DNA from: Eopsaltria australis | Taxonomy: Eukaryota; Chordata; Aves; Passeriformes; Petroicidae | Assembly (NCBI GenBank): GCA_034509425.1 | Contig: JAVTVJ010000448.1 | Location: forward strand, 44,957-108,956 | Direction of reading: 5' to 3' | DNA: 64,000 bases | In this document: positions 13,652 through 28,600 of the stretch, piece by piece | Layout: every line of letters starts with the position of its first letter | Numbering within the stretch: position 1 is the first letter of the stretch | Made by a program: the position numbers and the translations under genes | The notes under the pieces: generated by a model | What the model saw: the letters and a program-made list of their open reading frames with translations, nothing else | Databases searched by the model: none | Told to the model about the DNA's origin: nothing

Positions 13652-16600
13652 TTTCGTTCTCTGGAGCTTGCAGAAAAACTTGAAATCCAACAGATTTTAT
13701 CTAGTCAAATAATATTCTGTGTTTGAAATACTTGTGCCAATGTGAAACATAATGCATGTTTCTCTCCTTCAGGTTGAAAGACAGGGTTTGTGGAAAAATA
13801 CTTAAAAATTAACCTGCCATTTTCTTTAACATATGTGAAGTAAGATTATATATATAATCCACTGTCATACATGTTCACTTTCTTAAAAATAAACATGTTA
13901 ACATATGTGTAGTCATTCCTGAACGTAATAATTTCTCCTAGTTCTGATAAGAGAAAGTACACCTCAGCCCCTGATGTGCACATGTCACTGAAGCAGAATG
14001 TAAGGCCAGCTTGAAAGACAACCAAAAAAAATTATTTGAGTAAGAGTGGAAAATACTTAGGACAATTATTTAGGGTGAAAATGAATAACTGACCTCTGGG
14101 TCAAATGATTCATAGGGAAAAAAAAGGTACTCCTTTTAAAATATCACTGTTTTAAAAACAGAGATAAAGTAATTGCTTCTGATAGTGTAATACTTTGGTC
14201 AAGGCAAAGATCACATATATTCTCCTTCCCAAAGAGTGACACATAACAGAAAATGAGAAAACTCTCCTAATTCAGTCACATCTGTATATGAAAATGATTT
14301 TTCAAAATGTTTAAGAGTAACATGAAAAAGTGGAAGCTTTCTGATGAAAAAAACTTAGTGAGCATGCTGCTGCTGGGATGACTTGGGCTTTCGACCCATC
14401 TCTCTTTAATTTCAGTTTCAAACTCTTCTTTTTGGAAATATTAAATGGTCTGGATTTGTTAACCAAGGATGGCAGCTCCATAGTCAACTAATCAAACAAT
14501 TCACACACTTACTTGTTCATTTATTATTTATTTTACTGAGTGCGTTGTGTAGCTCGGCTATTGAATGTACAGGTTTCACCACTATAAGTTCAAAGTGACT
14601 GGTTTTTTTTCTGTGTGAGTGTCAGAGAGAATTATGTATCTATTTGTTATTCAGAGGCTTCTCTGAGGATTAACAACTCAGTACTGGCTCCAGTTCATGC
14701 TCTTTTGCAGCAATATTTCCTGTCCATTTGGCTTCAGAGGAATATTTTCTCTCACTGTTTTGGCCATCATGTAACAGAGAAATCTGCACAGTTCTGCAGG
14801 CCAGATTCAGACACACAAAGCTGTGCCCAGCAGCATCTTTTCCACCAGTATAATATGATGTAGAGAAAAGATGTTTCTAAGTAAATTCATCACCATCTAA
14901 CACTAACTTGTAAAATTTTTAAAATTATTTACGTTTAGAAAACAATATACTGAATTAATAGTATTGAGTAGAAACACAAGAGTGACCAAATTCTTTTTTA
15001 ATGTAAAGGAAGAACCATGAATGAGAAAACTTTAGCTCTGAAAACTTAAATGCCTTTGCGGGTAGGAATGCTAGAAACAGACAGGTAAAATGATTATATA
15101 ATTTTAAAAAAACACAGAGACAATAATATCTGACACTTTTTTGTTTGTTTGTTTGCTTTCCAGAAGTGATTATGGTAAGGGCCAAGTTCCTAAGGAAGTC
15201 CCTAAGGTAGGTGTTAAACATTCAGGGCCCAGTTATTAACACAAAGACCACCAATGCCTTAACAGAGGAACTATTTTACCAAAGGGGAAGTAGACAGATG
15301 AGGTTTGCCTATTTAGCTGACCTGTGTAAGCAAGTGACCATTCAGGGGGAAAATATAGGTAAACCCAAAAATATTTGTACATTTTGCTACCCCTGGGGTA
15401 TTGCCACTGAAAATATATAGTCCAAACGGTGAATTGAAAGGATATTTTCAAGCTGAGAAAACTGAAAATATTAAAAGTCATCTTGATCTTCTGAAAAAGC
15501 TTATCAACAACACTGCAAATATTTTTAGGAAAAGGTATTCAGTATAACAAGATGAGTACTTGTCATGTTGCATGGCAAAATGAATATATTTTTATGAGTT
15601 GTGTGTGTTCTTAGGAGGTTTTATGTGTATTTATGAGGAATTCTGTTATTCATATAAATTCACTGTTTAATAATCTAATATTTTAATTTATTCCCATGTC
15701 TGTGAGAGGCAGAGTAAGCTTCTCTTAGACAGATCCTGTTGCTGCTGGTCACCTGGGCCATTGGTCTTGTGAAGTCTTGGAATCAATACTCTTCAAGAAA
15801 ATTAATAATCATGATTTCTTAAAGAGGTAAATGAATGTGTCTATGATATAAATAGAATCTAGAGACAAAGGCTGCACCAAATAGTCACTTTCAGGTATTT
15901 GAACTTGCCCTTCATTCAGAAAAAGAATTTGGGATTGGTATACTGTGCTGGAGGAATTCCATGCTCACTGGTCTTTTCCATATAAGGAATTCTTAGATAA
16001 AGTAAATATTTAGGTTTTATCCTTTTCACAATTTTAAATTTACATTTACTTTCCAGTTGTCCTGTGTGATAGATGAAAGTGAGATAACTCAATTTTCTTG
16101 CAAAGGAATGAAAAAACTTGATAACATTATAAAGACTAAGTACGCCATTTCAGTGCTTTATAGACATGTAGAGAAACACATTAGATTATTATTAGGAATA
16201 TTAATTGTCATGCCACTTTGACACATAACACAGATCAACTTGTACCTACATGTATTGATCAAAGTTTTCAGATCATTGGTTTATAGAAGTAAAGAAATCA
16301 CTAACTGCAAAGTTCCATCAGCATTTCTTTATTTTATCTCATGTTTCTGTAAATATAAATACCCAAATATAGTTACCATATTAAGATACATGCAAGGAGT
16401 ATAATTTCACAAACTATTGAACTTCACTTGCCCTCTACAGACCTTTAGACACATCTAAAATCTAAAGCTAAAGTTACCTTTAGATAGATTTGGATATGGG
16501 TAAAGGCATTTGAAGTAAATACTGTGGCTATTATGTCTTCAGTTAAAATTCTGCATTTCCTTAGAGGGATTTGAGAATGAGTGCTTCTAGCTCAGCCCTG

Positions 16601-16659
16601 CTGGAAATGAGAACCAAACTTTTCTCCATCAGATTGTGTCTCTGCTTGTTAAGATCCAA
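13652..16659. other. Unique intergenic DNA, no gene recognised
   Basis: AT-rich DNA with no gene or recognisable repeat. A short (TTTG)n tract lies at about 15137-15155. Opposite-strand open frames of 69-91 codons at 14955-15481 overlap one another and look like chance. Confidence 0.5.
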
Positions 16660-17290
16660 TTATTACGACTATTAGAGAGATGCCTCTGCCCAAATTAAGG
16701 TGCAAACAAGACCATATGCCAAGTCAATAGTATGGATTTTATTTAATAGTAAATGTGAGGTAGAGAGAGGTAAAAAGAAATAGGAAAGGGGTGGGGGGGG
16801 GGGGGCAGGTAGGAGAGAAAAATAATGAGAGATAGGTTAAGCAGAAAGATATCACCACATGTGGGTCCAGATGGTTTTCCATTGATCCTTTTCTTCTGGT
16901 CTTCTCAGTGGTGGGGGTCCCTCACAACACAGAGTTCAATGGGTTAATCTATGTTCAGGTGTTCTTGGGAAAGCCCAAGCACCTCCCCGGGGGCGGAGGG
17001 GAGTTTTACCCTGCCTCTTGCAACACTTGTTAAACTCTCCTTAGACTTGAGAAAACTGGACAATAGTACCACCTTTATGTTATCTCAAATTCCTTTCAGG
17101 TGGCTTAACCAACAGTTCAAATTCCAAGAATCCAAAAGACAAATTGGGGTGTGTGGGCTTTGGTGGTTGCAGATGAGCAGTTGCTTCTTTGCACAGTTTG
17201 CTACAGAGGGCAAAGTCCTATGGTGATATTAACAGTGCTTGAGGCAATTGTGATCTTTAAGTCTTTTACAAATCTACCAAGTTAGTAAAT
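16660..17290 (-). mobile_element. Probable LTR fragment, minus strand
   Basis: Read on the minus strand, the stretch holds a TATA-like ACATAAAGG near 17070, a GC box (plus-strand GGGGGCGGAGGGG near 16988), then AATAAA at 16738-16743. That order and spacing of promoter and polyadenylation signal is typical of an LTR. The local jump in GC content and the G-rich tract at 16793-16805 also set it apart from the surrounding AT-rich DNA. I could not find matching TG...CA ends or a target duplication, so limits are approximate. An unrelated promoter-like repeat is the alternative. Confidence 0.4.
16793..16805. repeat. G13 homopolymer
   Basis: Thirteen consecutive G residues lie within a purine-rich patch of the probable minus-strand LTR. 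Confidence 0.95.
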
Positions 17291-18451
17291 AATTAGTTAC
17301 TAACAAATGCAAATGTGATTTCTGAAAAGTATGGAAGATGCTATGGAAAACTGAATTTGGATTTCATGTTGATTAACTTAACCAAAAAGAAACACATGAA
17401 GTAGTAGAAAATTAATCTTTTTATTTGGAAAAAATCAAAATAAAAAAATATGGAAAGAATAATGGAAATTGTTTGTATTGACCTTCAAAGATCTGTCATT
17501 TTTACCACAAGGAAGGCAGAAAAATATTAAGGAAAGACTTCTAGACCTAATTAGACCAATTACTTCTTCAGTAAGAGAGTAAGAATAAATAGGAAGTCTA
17601 TAAGGACTGTAAAAAGAGAGATCATCAACTCCATCAGGGAAGTGTTAGATCTTGAAAAGGTTGTTTTAACAAGTAAAAGCTACTTCAGCTATATAAAGAG
17701 GAAAAGAACAAGGAAAACAAAAGTGGGGTCAATATACAGTGGGGATATGCTGGAGATTAAAAGTGAGCTGGGAATTGCCCTCAAATAAATAAGCATTTTT
17801 GTCCTAGTTTTCAGTAGAATAATGGTGTCTGGTAAAGTGTGTCCTGTGGAGATCATCTCCACTGACACAAAAGACTTTCTCCCCTCCACTAAGTAAGAAA
17901 AATGAGTGTAGTAATTATAACACAGTTGCTTATTCAAAATTATAACTATTTATGGCAACACATTAAGCAAATTTAAATTCAAGCAAATTCAGTTTCACCC
18001 GTTGTTAATAGCCTGGGATTACAGTAGCTGTTGAGAATTCATATATCCCCTGGCTCTTTTTTTGATAGTAAAAATCTCCAAATTCACTTCATTTCTTTTG
18101 AGTAGATTATTCCTCACTTCTAAATCAGTGAAAGTATTAATCAGCTTTTCCAACTGAATGAGTTTGAATTCCTTTGTTTCCTGGTCCCTTAAAAGTCAAG
18201 TTAAAAGAAGACTGAGAAGGCTGCTAAATGGGTGATTTGAAACTTTCTCTTTTTCCCATAGGGAGTGAAAAGATGTATGGGAGGACAGATCCTTCTCTTT
18301 GTGTTCTGTATGTTCAGCAATATAAAAACAAAGCCTCCTGAGAGCTGGAGCCTTCTCTCTCAAGCATACATCAACTTTCACAAAAGTTGTACTAACAGAG
18401 GACTTTAGTTATTCTTTCAATTTTTACAGAGTCTTCAGAAAAAAAAGAAGC

Positions 18452-18545
18452 CAAAACAAAACAAAACAAACAAACAAACAAACAAAAAACCCCCAAAACT
18501 CCACAAAAAAATCCCCCAAAAAACCAAAAACAAAAACCCCAAATA
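18452..18545. repeat. (CAAA)n and A/C-rich low-complexity tract
   Basis: CAAAA and CAAA repeats at 18452-18490 grade into an A/C-rich stretch with runs of C4-5 and A5-7. It could be the eroded tail of a retroposon, but no body is recognisable upstream. Confidence 0.85.
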
Positions 18546-19902
18546 AACCTAACCCAGAAAAGTGTTTATAGAACAGCAGATAATATGATAAACTAAGACA
18601 CAAATTTCTATACAGATAGTGTAGATGTAAAGATACATCTTACATACTCTAAAAGCATCTGGATTTAAAAGATTACAGTGGGTCTTTGCTGCATTTTTTT
18701 TCAGATTTCTTTCAAAAGGGACAGTTTGGTAAATAAAAGTTTGGATATGAAAATTGCCAATCTAATGTTGAAACAGAAGCAAAAAAAATATGACTTTCTG
18801 AGTACTTTTTGAATGCTTAAGGAGAAATTCATTATCTTGGTTTCTACACTGGGAAAAAAAATTAGGTATGCAATCACACGACCAGGAAGAATCAGGTTTT
18901 TTTCCTTTCCCCAGCTATCATAGGGGAAAAATGAATGACAGCTTTTTAGCCAACATTCAACAATAAATAAAACACGAGCATGAATTCTGAAGGAACCCAT
19001 AACTAAGGAGATCAAAGTAGTGAAAAATGGGAAAATCTCTCAGTAGTATATTTTACTACAAATTTTACAAAGAAACCTTAATTAATTTTAAGATAGAATT
19101 TACTTGGTCTACAAAAGGAAATAAATGAAGGAGTTCCCTCTGAGTACAGATAATTGCCCCTGATAACCCAGAAAACCCATTCCACTTCAATCTGCCAAGA
19201 ACATGACATACTTCATGTGGGGTTATTGAATCAACTATCCACCACAACCTCTCATGGGGATTATTTCACTTGGTTTACCCCAGCAAATCTTCAGTATTGC
19301 CTGCATCGTTCAGGAGCTGGTGGAGAGATGCTCAGCAAGAAAATGAAGAAATAAGGTCTGACATCAAGTGAAGTCCTTGAGTCAGGTAAACTATTGTCTT
19401 TCTTGGTCCATTTTAGCTTTGTTAAAGATCCAGCTCCTCCCAGAGCTAACTTCTGAACTGATGAGTTCTTTGTTGACAAACTGACTTCAGTGCAAGTTGA
19501 AGTCAGTATTTTAAGGGCCATACAAGAACAACCCAAGTCCAAAGGACATTGTTTAGTGACATAAATGCATAGGTTTTTTGAGATGGTCAGACTTTCTAAC
19601 ACTTCATATCCAAATCCCTGTAAATTCCACCTGGTCTTTACAGCCTTCTGAGCTATACTAAATTTCCAGAATGCTTTTAAGGTGAAACCTTTCTAGTAAG
19701 ATAAACAAATGACATGACTCTCTTTGTAGAAACTGCAGTTTATCCAGTTTTTTCATACCAAATTTGTTCTGCCTCTACAAGACTGTCTTCTATTTACTCC
19801 TCAGCTGCTGCTTTTAAGCCCAAAAGCAAACAATTTTTATAGAGCTGCCTAGATGCAGTATTGTTTGTGAAAGTTCCTTGGAAACTAAGTAAGTATTATT
19901 GT

Positions 19903-19991
19903 TGTAGTAGTACCAGTAGTAGTAGTAGTAGTAGTAGTAATGATGATGATAATGATGATCACAAGAACTGTTATTAATGTTGTTGTTGTTG
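19903..19991. repeat. Compound trinucleotide repeat (AGT)n, (ATG)n, (TGT)n
   Basis: About ten AGT units with one interruption (19903-19940) are followed by GAT/ATG units (about 19939-19959) and TGT units (about 19978-19991). The minus strand reads as poly-Thr or poly-Tyr in some frames, which explains the spurious open frames there. Confidence 0.9.
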
Positions 19992-22900
19992 GTATTAAAA
20001 TTAAACTTATTATTATGTTTGAGGGATAGGTTGGAACAAAATTCCATCCAGCATATCCAGCATTCATCCAGAATTCATTTCTCTGCTTAGAAAATAAGAT
20101 AAATAGCTAGGTGACATATCATATTATGATGTACCCTAGTGACTTAGTATTCCCCTAACGAGAACAGAAAAGAAGGTCTGGTAAAATCTACCCACAAAGA
20201 TTACATTTGCTGGTTGTTTCCTACTTGGCAGAAGGAAGCAGTGAGGTTGGGAAGCGCCTGCACACCAGGGATGGGAAGAGGCTCAGACTTTTTATGTCCT
20301 CAGAGCCTTCAGTGCCACCTCAAGTTTTGACTCCAATATTAATTCTTGTATTCCCCAGAATCTGAAGTTGTTCAGAAGTAGACTTGGATAAATGTCTGAG
20401 GCCTCATTCCCTACCAACCAGTGGAAAGCAGAGGTGTCTCCCTACTGAGCAATGGGGTGAGAAGAGAGGGGAGTCCCTTGACTCTCTCCATGGACAGGTC
20501 TTTCCCTGCTTCACTTCACTGCAGAGACAGGGACAGCATCCATGGCTCCCTCTACATTGCAATTCCCGAAGTTAAGTGATTATCTATTTTAAAAATAGAA
20601 AATATCATTAAAGTTTCAGAGCTCCTGGTGTGGAGAGAAATGCGAAGACAAACTCTGAGAGTTCAGTAAACAATGCAAATTTTAAAAAGGAAAACAACAC
20701 TGTTTTTAAATTTCATGGATTTTTTGCGGGGGCAGAGAGATGAGGGAAGAGTGCAGAACTGAGAACAAGACTGATTTTGTATTTTTTAAAACAATCTGGG
20801 TTTGGCACTCCTCCACTGTGCTCTAGAAAACCAAGATTTATTCATGGAGCTTCCTATTGCATTTTGTGGCTTTTTATGTATAGGATGGAACTATAAATGA
20901 AAAATTATTTTAACTGCCTGTGTAATGCAAGAAAGAGGAACAGCTTTTTCCTCCTGTCTTGCTTGCAGAATCACAGCCAGGTGAGTAGATTTTCCCCTTA
21001 TGTATCTAGAAAAAATTATCTAGAAAAAATTCTCTAAAAGACAAGTCAAGCCCATAATTTCAGCTGTTCCCTAATGTGTAGTTAATACTTACGTGATAAG
21101 GTTGTTTTTTTCTAATGCTATTAGTTTGTTTCAACACAGTGTTTTGAGATCCACAGACACTTTTCTCTTTGTTGACTCATTAGCACTAAAATGCCATTTT
21201 TAAAAAACCTTTTACAAAAGCCCAAAAAACCAGAATTAGTTAACTGCAGACAGAGAAAGCTGATAATTAAGAGGGAATATGGATATGTCAAAACACGTAT
21301 TTGATGGCTACAATAGATCTTAAAAAACAATTAAAAATATGGCTAAAAAGCAGGAAACTATTTTAGATAAGAGAGAACAAAAGATAAAACAGGGAATATA
21401 AAAAATACTAATTTTTCTTTTTTTTTTTTTCAGTGTAAGAAAAAATGGACAGAATTGTCTATTTGTATTTCTTATGAGAATTTCCTTAAGGTTTCTTTCA
21501 GTCTTTGCACTCCAAGAAATACTAAAAATAATCTGGAAAGCAATCAGACTTTAAAAAAAAACCAAACAAAAAACTAAAGAAAACAATTCAAGATTTTAGG
21601 ACTTTATCCTCTGTAATCCTTGTGCGATTGCTAATTCCCATGGTTTTCTTGATTATATAGGTAGACAGGAGAAAAATAAAAAAAGCTTTCTGATGCATCT
21701 GAAGTCCTGTGTGCAGCGTGTTCCCAGCCAGAGCTGAATGCTGGGCGTATAGATAACTGCAATGGAATGACTTTTATTTTGGTTATGTGATATCCTCCCT
21801 GAAACAATTCTTCTTTTGATAATATTTTACATTTGTAAGTTTATTTTTGGAACATTTCTACCAGTCTAATAGACCTGACAATTCCAATCCTTTTAAGGCC
21901 AAGGCTTCTGGGGAAAAAAATAAAACAGAAGACAAGACTTCTAAGAAGATGTCAGAAGCCTTTTCAGACATCTAACAGACTTACTGAGCCAAATGCAAAC
22001 ATTTTAGGAAAACAATGTGCCGTTTAGAGTCTTTGATATATCACTATTCACTGTTCTGAAGGCACAGATTAGTATAAAATCTGATCAGTTCTTAGATAAG
22101 CTTTATAAAGTAAACTGTTATTTGGAGAGCGAGTCTCAGATGACATAATGAAATTAATTACTCTGTGTTTTACTTGTCTGTGTTTATACATTTCAGAAGA
22201 CAAAGTAAAACTGAATATTACAATACATGCCATTTCTTAGAACAAAAAGGGGTTGACTATTTCTTTTTCCATTCTTGTGTAGTTAAAGATAGGATGGAAA
22301 GAGATTTTAGAAAATATATATATATTTAATGTGCAATGAATCTTTACAATATAATATATTGAACTTTAAAAAGCCCATGCAGTCCTTGGAGCTTTGAGAG
22401 CTCTGGGTGGCTCTATATAGTTATGACAGCATATATGAGTGAGTTTTAATTAAATCAGTAACAGCACTGTCGTGGAATCAAACAAAACAGAACTTTTAAG
22501 CCACAATTTTTGCCTGCAAGTATGATGACATTGAACCCTCAGAAGGCAAGAAAACAAGCATCCTCTCAGCCCTAAAAAATACATACAATCACTCTAAAAC
22601 TTTGGCTTTTTAGGATGAAAAAGAGAAATACTTTTGTATCTGTGCAAACCTCTTCAAAATTAGGATTTCTACAAGGTAACTTGCCTTTTACACTGAATAA
22701 TTCATCTACCTTTCAAAGTACAGGAGTAAGTATGACCTGTATGCCAAACTGTTGGAAAATGCATGTCTGATTTTATACCTGCCCTATGCCAGGTAAAATG
22801 TAGCAGATGCAGTACATACGACCTAAAGAAAGATTCACAGAAACTGGTAACTGCACAGCACACAAGTGGTCATGAAAATATTATCCTGTGAAACCATTCT

Positions 22901-25159
22901 GCTGGTACTTGCTCCTTTGAAATGAAAATATGGCACAGAATGGCCATTTTATCTCTTGCACTCCTAAAGTTTATAACAAGGCAGTTCTCCTGACTGATGG
23001 AGAAAGAAGATGTGATCAGACACTCCACAGCAGAACCTGAGCCAATAGTATTTAACTTTCTTTGCAATATTATCTTTTCAGTAGAAAGAGAGACTATAGA
23101 AATTTAGGATATATATTACAGTTGCATGGAAATGTACGTCTCTGAAATTTCTTTGTAAGTTTTCTTTCTTAGGCTTCATAAGAATCCATGAACACTGCAT
23201 ATCATAGTCTAAAAACTTCTCTTCCCATTAGATTAATGAAAAAAATACAGGTCTTTGACCATGGAATTTGGCTGAGAAACAGAAATAAGAAATAGAATTA
23301 GTTACTTCACTAAGTCCTATATAACTAAACTGTATATCTGTTTGATTTCAGACTAATAGAAATTTTGAATTTAGAGAAAAAGCCCTCAAAATTTCACCTG
23401 GTTTTGCTGCTATAGGACTATTTGCATAAAATAACTCCCACAATAAAATATTAATCTTTCAGATGTGAAGTCTATTTGCAAAGATTTTCTCTGTTCCTAG
23501 CAGAAATGGTGATTTGTTTGTGTTTGCCGTGTTTGTCAGAAAACAGACATACATGAATATTTTAGAGGCCAACCTGCTCCAGAACACAAACCTGTTCCTC
23601 TTATTCAGCCAGAAAACAATGTTGGCTTATAAACTGTGATATTATTGCATTTTTCCTTCAAGTAGAAAAATATTGTAAGAGAAGTATTTTATCCTTTCTC
23701 AACTTTGCTGAAGGTAATGGACTTCCTTCCTAGCACTGTCATAAAAAGAGAATTTGACACTTTAGATGTTTTTCATTGAGGAGTTATAGTTTAACTAACA
23801 CTGTAATTTCTACACAAGGAACTGTTCTTTTGTGCTTAAGTTACTGTAGCCAAGGGTGAGGTAAAATCCTATATCCATTAAAGTAAACCTGTATTTTTCC
23901 AGCAGCTTTGCACACAGGTCACTCTCACTGTTGCATTGTGTGAGGCAGATGAACTATTAGGTGTCAGAATTATGCTGCGATGAGGATGTCTTGCTTTCTA
24001 ACCTAAGTTCACAGTTACATTCCAGGAGAAATGTAGGATTTAGGCCAAGTGTAAGGACAATATGACAATTTTAATCTAAGTCTCAGAGTACAAATACCTT
24101 GAGTACTTGAATTGTAGGAAACAGGCATTTCAATGTCCACTACAAGACTTTATTTGTTGTTATGGTAAATTTTATGTCATAGTAAATTTTATATCAAGCA
24201 ATGATTATTCCCTGAGATCAGATGCACAAATGAGATGAGCTTTGAAGATGGATTGAACCCTGGTTTTAATGATAACCGATTGTTAGGATCCCAAATTGTC
24301 TCATTATGTTTTCTGTCTTTTAATTAATTGTGATGGGCAACATTTAGAACCATAGAAACAATGTTGGATTAGACACAAGGAGAATATTGATGTTTCTCTT
24401 TTGAACAAACACAGCACTTGGACAAAATTCACATATTACATTCTTGTAATATTTTACAGTCTTAAACATTTTGTTAATGCAAAGCATATCATCAACAGCA
24501 GAAAACACTTATTTGTATTGAAATACATGCAATAAGCACTGTGTCTAAGTATAGAGTTATTCATACCTATTGACCAGAAAAGGACCTCATGTTCCTGATG
24601 CTGGTTTGGACATTGATAGTTATTGCCACCCCAAAACGTGTTTATGTTTAAGAAGACAGGCAGGTGTGTGATCATCTGCTTGAAAACAGAAGCAGCTCCA
24701 ACCACACATTGCAATTCTTTTTCCTTGTCTTTTGTTCTGTCACTTCCCTCTTCCTTCCTTTCTTTTTAAATGCAAAAGCATATCTTCTAATTTCTTCTCT
24801 TTTGCTTGAGGGTATAAAGAGATTTAGGGAAACACTGTCAGCATGAAAACACCAGAAAACTATGCTACAGTTTCTTTTCTTCCATTGCTGTGGAGCAGAT
24901 ACTTGATTATCTCACATGACAATTTTCATTAGTGTTTCCAGTGCCATGTTCCTTTCTTTATCTTCTGGAAAAATTCCTTGCAGCTAGCTGCAGTTGTGCT
25001 TATGATACTACTGACCACAACTCCTGTTTCAGACCAAGGATACATGCAGAAGTGAGACAAAATACTGTAGCCTTTGGTTTGTAGGTTCAACTAGCTTAAG
25101 ACTACATTTTAAAACCTTTTATAACTATTTGTAATAAGGGAACCTGAGGAATAGCAACT

Positions 25160-25650
25160 CATAGAAAAACCTAGGTTCAAGAGAGCCTCTGGAAATCACC
25201 TGCCAGAACCTTCTTGTGAAAGCAAGGTCTGACTCAGATTAAGATTTTCAAATTAAGCCTTGAATGTTTGTAACAGGGAGATTCTCTTGGGCAACCTATC
25301 CCAAATCTCAGTTGTTCTCTTTGTGAAAAACTTGTACACAAACTGAATTTACCCTGAAGAAGCTTGTGCTCATATTCCATTCTCCTGTTAATATGTATCC
25401 TCATGAAGAGAGTATCTCCATCTTCTCTTTAACCTCCTTTAAGATATTGGAAAACAGAGGTCCACCTGAGCCTTCTCATTACAAACTTGAATTCAACCTT
25501 TCTTTATATACCACGTTTTTAATTATCTCAGCACCTTGCTGGTCTTGTTGCTGGATTCTCTCCAACTTTCCTCTTTTGAGCTGGAAAGATCAAAACTGGA
25601 CACAGTATTCCAGGTGCAGCCTAACAAGTGCCTATATGGTCAACAATAAT
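25160..25650 (-). mobile_element. CR1 LINE fragment, minus strand
   Basis: Plus-strand phrases 'GGGCAACCTATCCCA', 'CTTCCTCATATTCC'-like text, 'TCCAACTTTCCTCTTTTGAG' and 'ACTGGACACAGTATTCCAGG' followed by 'TGCAGCCTAACAAGTGC' are reverse complements of the CR1 3' coding and UTR region. It is decayed with many substitutions. No target duplication is evident, and limits are approximate. Confidence 0.7.
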
Positions 25651-28600
25651 TATTTCTTCAGGAACAGGAGAAACTAAATGAGAATATAACAAGTAAAACA
25701 TATATTGTGTAAAAGTTTAGTGATCATGCGAGTGTGATTGCGTACAGACACTTCTAAGTTCACAGAATACACGTATAAATGGTGTTGTAGGTAAGAGATT
25801 TGCAGGTTGAAAATTTCAAGTAGGCATTTAACTGCTTCTATGTCCGCAGAAATTAGTATGGACATAGTAAATAAGTTTACTTCTTTCCTTTATGTCTTCC
25901 ATATTTTTTTTTCTGTTTTTTTCTTTCCTTTGCCTTTGGAACCCATCTTCCACAACTTACATGACAGAGGAGAACTTGCATAGAAAAATATAGAAGAACA
26001 ACAGTATTTTCTGTTTTCCATAGGACGTATAAAAAAAAGGCCTTAACTTCACAAGGTTTGACATAATGATAATTTAAAGGAGTAGGGAAGTGAAATTCAT
26101 ACTGTTTTAGTTAGAGATAGCCTTTCCTGAGTGGAACTACTTGATTTTCTTTTTAGATTGGGTAAAGTGAAAAAAAAGGAAGCTGAAAATTTAACTCCAT
26201 GTAAAATTTTTTTGATATCCTTTGATCATAAAGTGGGCAGAGTTCTTTGTTATTTTCTCTTCCTTGTGAGATTGGCTGCCTTACTGGATAGAGCTTTGTC
26301 TGTCCAAGCTGCAGAGAGAGCGTTACTGTGCTTGTTCCTATGGTTCTCTCTCCTATTTTCACTGGTCTCTCAGCTGCTAGGGTTGGGCTCTTAGCAATAT
26401 TTTTGTAAAACAGTCTCATCTTACCTAGTGGAAGACTACATCCTAATGACATCCAAGAATTTCCTTCAGCCTTCCTGTTTGCAAAGTGGGTGTGTTATGT
26501 CAAAAGCTCCATTGGTTATCCTGACATTAACAATTTTAGGAAGATATTTTTTACTGAATGTTCCTGGGTTGGATATTCAGTTTTGCTTGCAGATCTGTAT
26601 AAGGCAATGAGATTATGCTGATGCCAGAGACCAGCAGAGTATTTCCTATTTGAGGAGTTCTCATATTTCTAGTAGATGAGTCTGCATATTTTGGAATTTA
26701 ATCTGGAAAGCACTGTGTGGAAAACATGCAAAGACGACTGCTATCTGACTTGTAAATGAATAACTCGTATGAATTTAGGCAAGTACTGCAAGTTTTGCAA
26801 AACTCTATTACAGAATTTCCCGATAAAAGAGTGCATTTGCTGAGTACCGAAGCTTTCTGCTAAAGAGGTCTCTTCTGTAATTTCCTCTATCTGTTACCTA
26901 AGTGAAAAGACAGAAAACTGAAAACAACATTCGCTGTTAGTTTATTGCTTTGGCTCAGGGATTCTCATATTAGTGTTAACTGCCACTGAGAACAGCAGGT
27001 GGCAATTTCCAATGGAAACGAGCAGCTACTAGACCAGACAACCCTCATTTACTTACACCCTGTGCAATGCTTCTTGGGAATATTGTAAACTGTGGGCTCT
27101 TTCTCATTTGTCCTTGTTTTAGCTGACATTGTCATTCATGACTGTACTGTGAGCGTAAATGATGATCTAATGTCACTGCTATAATTACTTGGCACCCTGA
27201 ATAAACTGTAATCCCCCTGGGTCAATAACTGCTCTCAGCTTGACATTCAATAAACAAGGTTTGGAGAACTGCAGTAGTTTCACTTTTTTTTTTTTTTTTT
27301 TTTTTTTAAATCCCTCCTGGTGCTTTCAGTGAATGCTATTCAGGAGTAGTTCAGGACCATTAACAAAAGAAAGGAAACAACTGCACACAGTATGAGCCTG
27401 CTGAAGGGGTGCCTCTGATTTTTAACACTTACAAAGACCTCTTATGGTAGAGTCCAATCCATCTCCAATGAAATTTTTGAGAATGATTTCAGGGGGAGTG
27501 AGACCCCCCAGTCTGAGGGGCTGCTCTTTGTAGTGTCATGAATCACAGTTTTAAGGGCACATATTACAGGTATTGTGACTATGTTGTAGCCCTCCTTTAT
27601 TCCTCAAGATTTTTGTCAGAACTTGACTTTTGTTATTGTGGCCTTGAATGTGGCTTCATATAATGCAACCCAGGTAGGTGCAACCAAGCCTTTCAGTTAT
27701 AAAATAAATTGCCTCTGTCATGCACAAAGATGACATCCAGCAAGGACAAATCAAGCATTGTTGCAATACTGTCTGTGTTGGTTTCTGCTGTTCTAACAAC
27801 TACCCAGCAATCACTGCTCTGTAACTACTCAGGGTCTACTTCTGCCCAGACTGCCTAAAGGTCACAGTGAGGGCAAGTTTCATTCTCAGTTTTCCTATAT
27901 CCTTCATATTCTATACCTTGTTTACTTGTACATTATCATATCCTATGTGCACGTGCTGTTGTCTAAGAAAAACACAACTTGTCCTTCTATTTCTGCCAAA
28001 CACAAGTAAGACTTTATTGGGTGGTGGGATTAATCATAAAGCAATTGCAGACACTGCAAGAAATGACAAATAAACTAGGATTATGGTGAACCTGAAAAGA
28101 AAATGATTAATAAACAGCAAAGGTAAAGAAATCGGCCAAAACTTCCATGAGGTGAGGGCTGAGAAAAGTAAACCTGGAACTGCTTTGAGGACTTAACCTT
28201 TCAATAGAGACTTGCATGACACAGAAGTTCAGAGTCACCTGGACTTCTGATCTGTGTGTCATGTTTTGAACAAAGAAGAACAGCTGTATGAATGTACATA
28301 AAGAAGGAGTGCAAGGGAGAAAATCTGAAGTGGTCCAGCCATTGTGTACAGAATGGAAAGAAACTGCAAAAAAGTGATCATAGGAAAGATGATGGATTTG
28401 ATGATGGGTAGTGGATGATGCCAGAATTTCTTGCCAGACAGGTTTTGTTCAGTCTGAGACCACTATTTCACGATTTTGCAAGGGCAGATGGACTATGAGG
28501 ACTTTTAAAAGAAGCATTTACTTTTACAAATCTCTCCTATTTATAGTATTTATATTTAATATTTATTACTTTATATAATATTTAGGGGTATGTTTGGCAT

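Larger units (their letters stand above)
17291..25159. other. Long unique AT-rich stretch, no gene recognised
   Basis: No gene is recognisable across about 7.9 kb. It contains simple repeats (listed separately) and short AT dinucleotide runs (about 22312-22326). Open frames are at most about 104 codons, AT-driven and unpaired with splice sites that I can support. Confidence 0.5.

Noticed and set aside
19814..20067. Minus-strand frames with poly-Tyr/poly-Thr runs
   Set aside because: Translation of a compound trinucleotide microsatellite.
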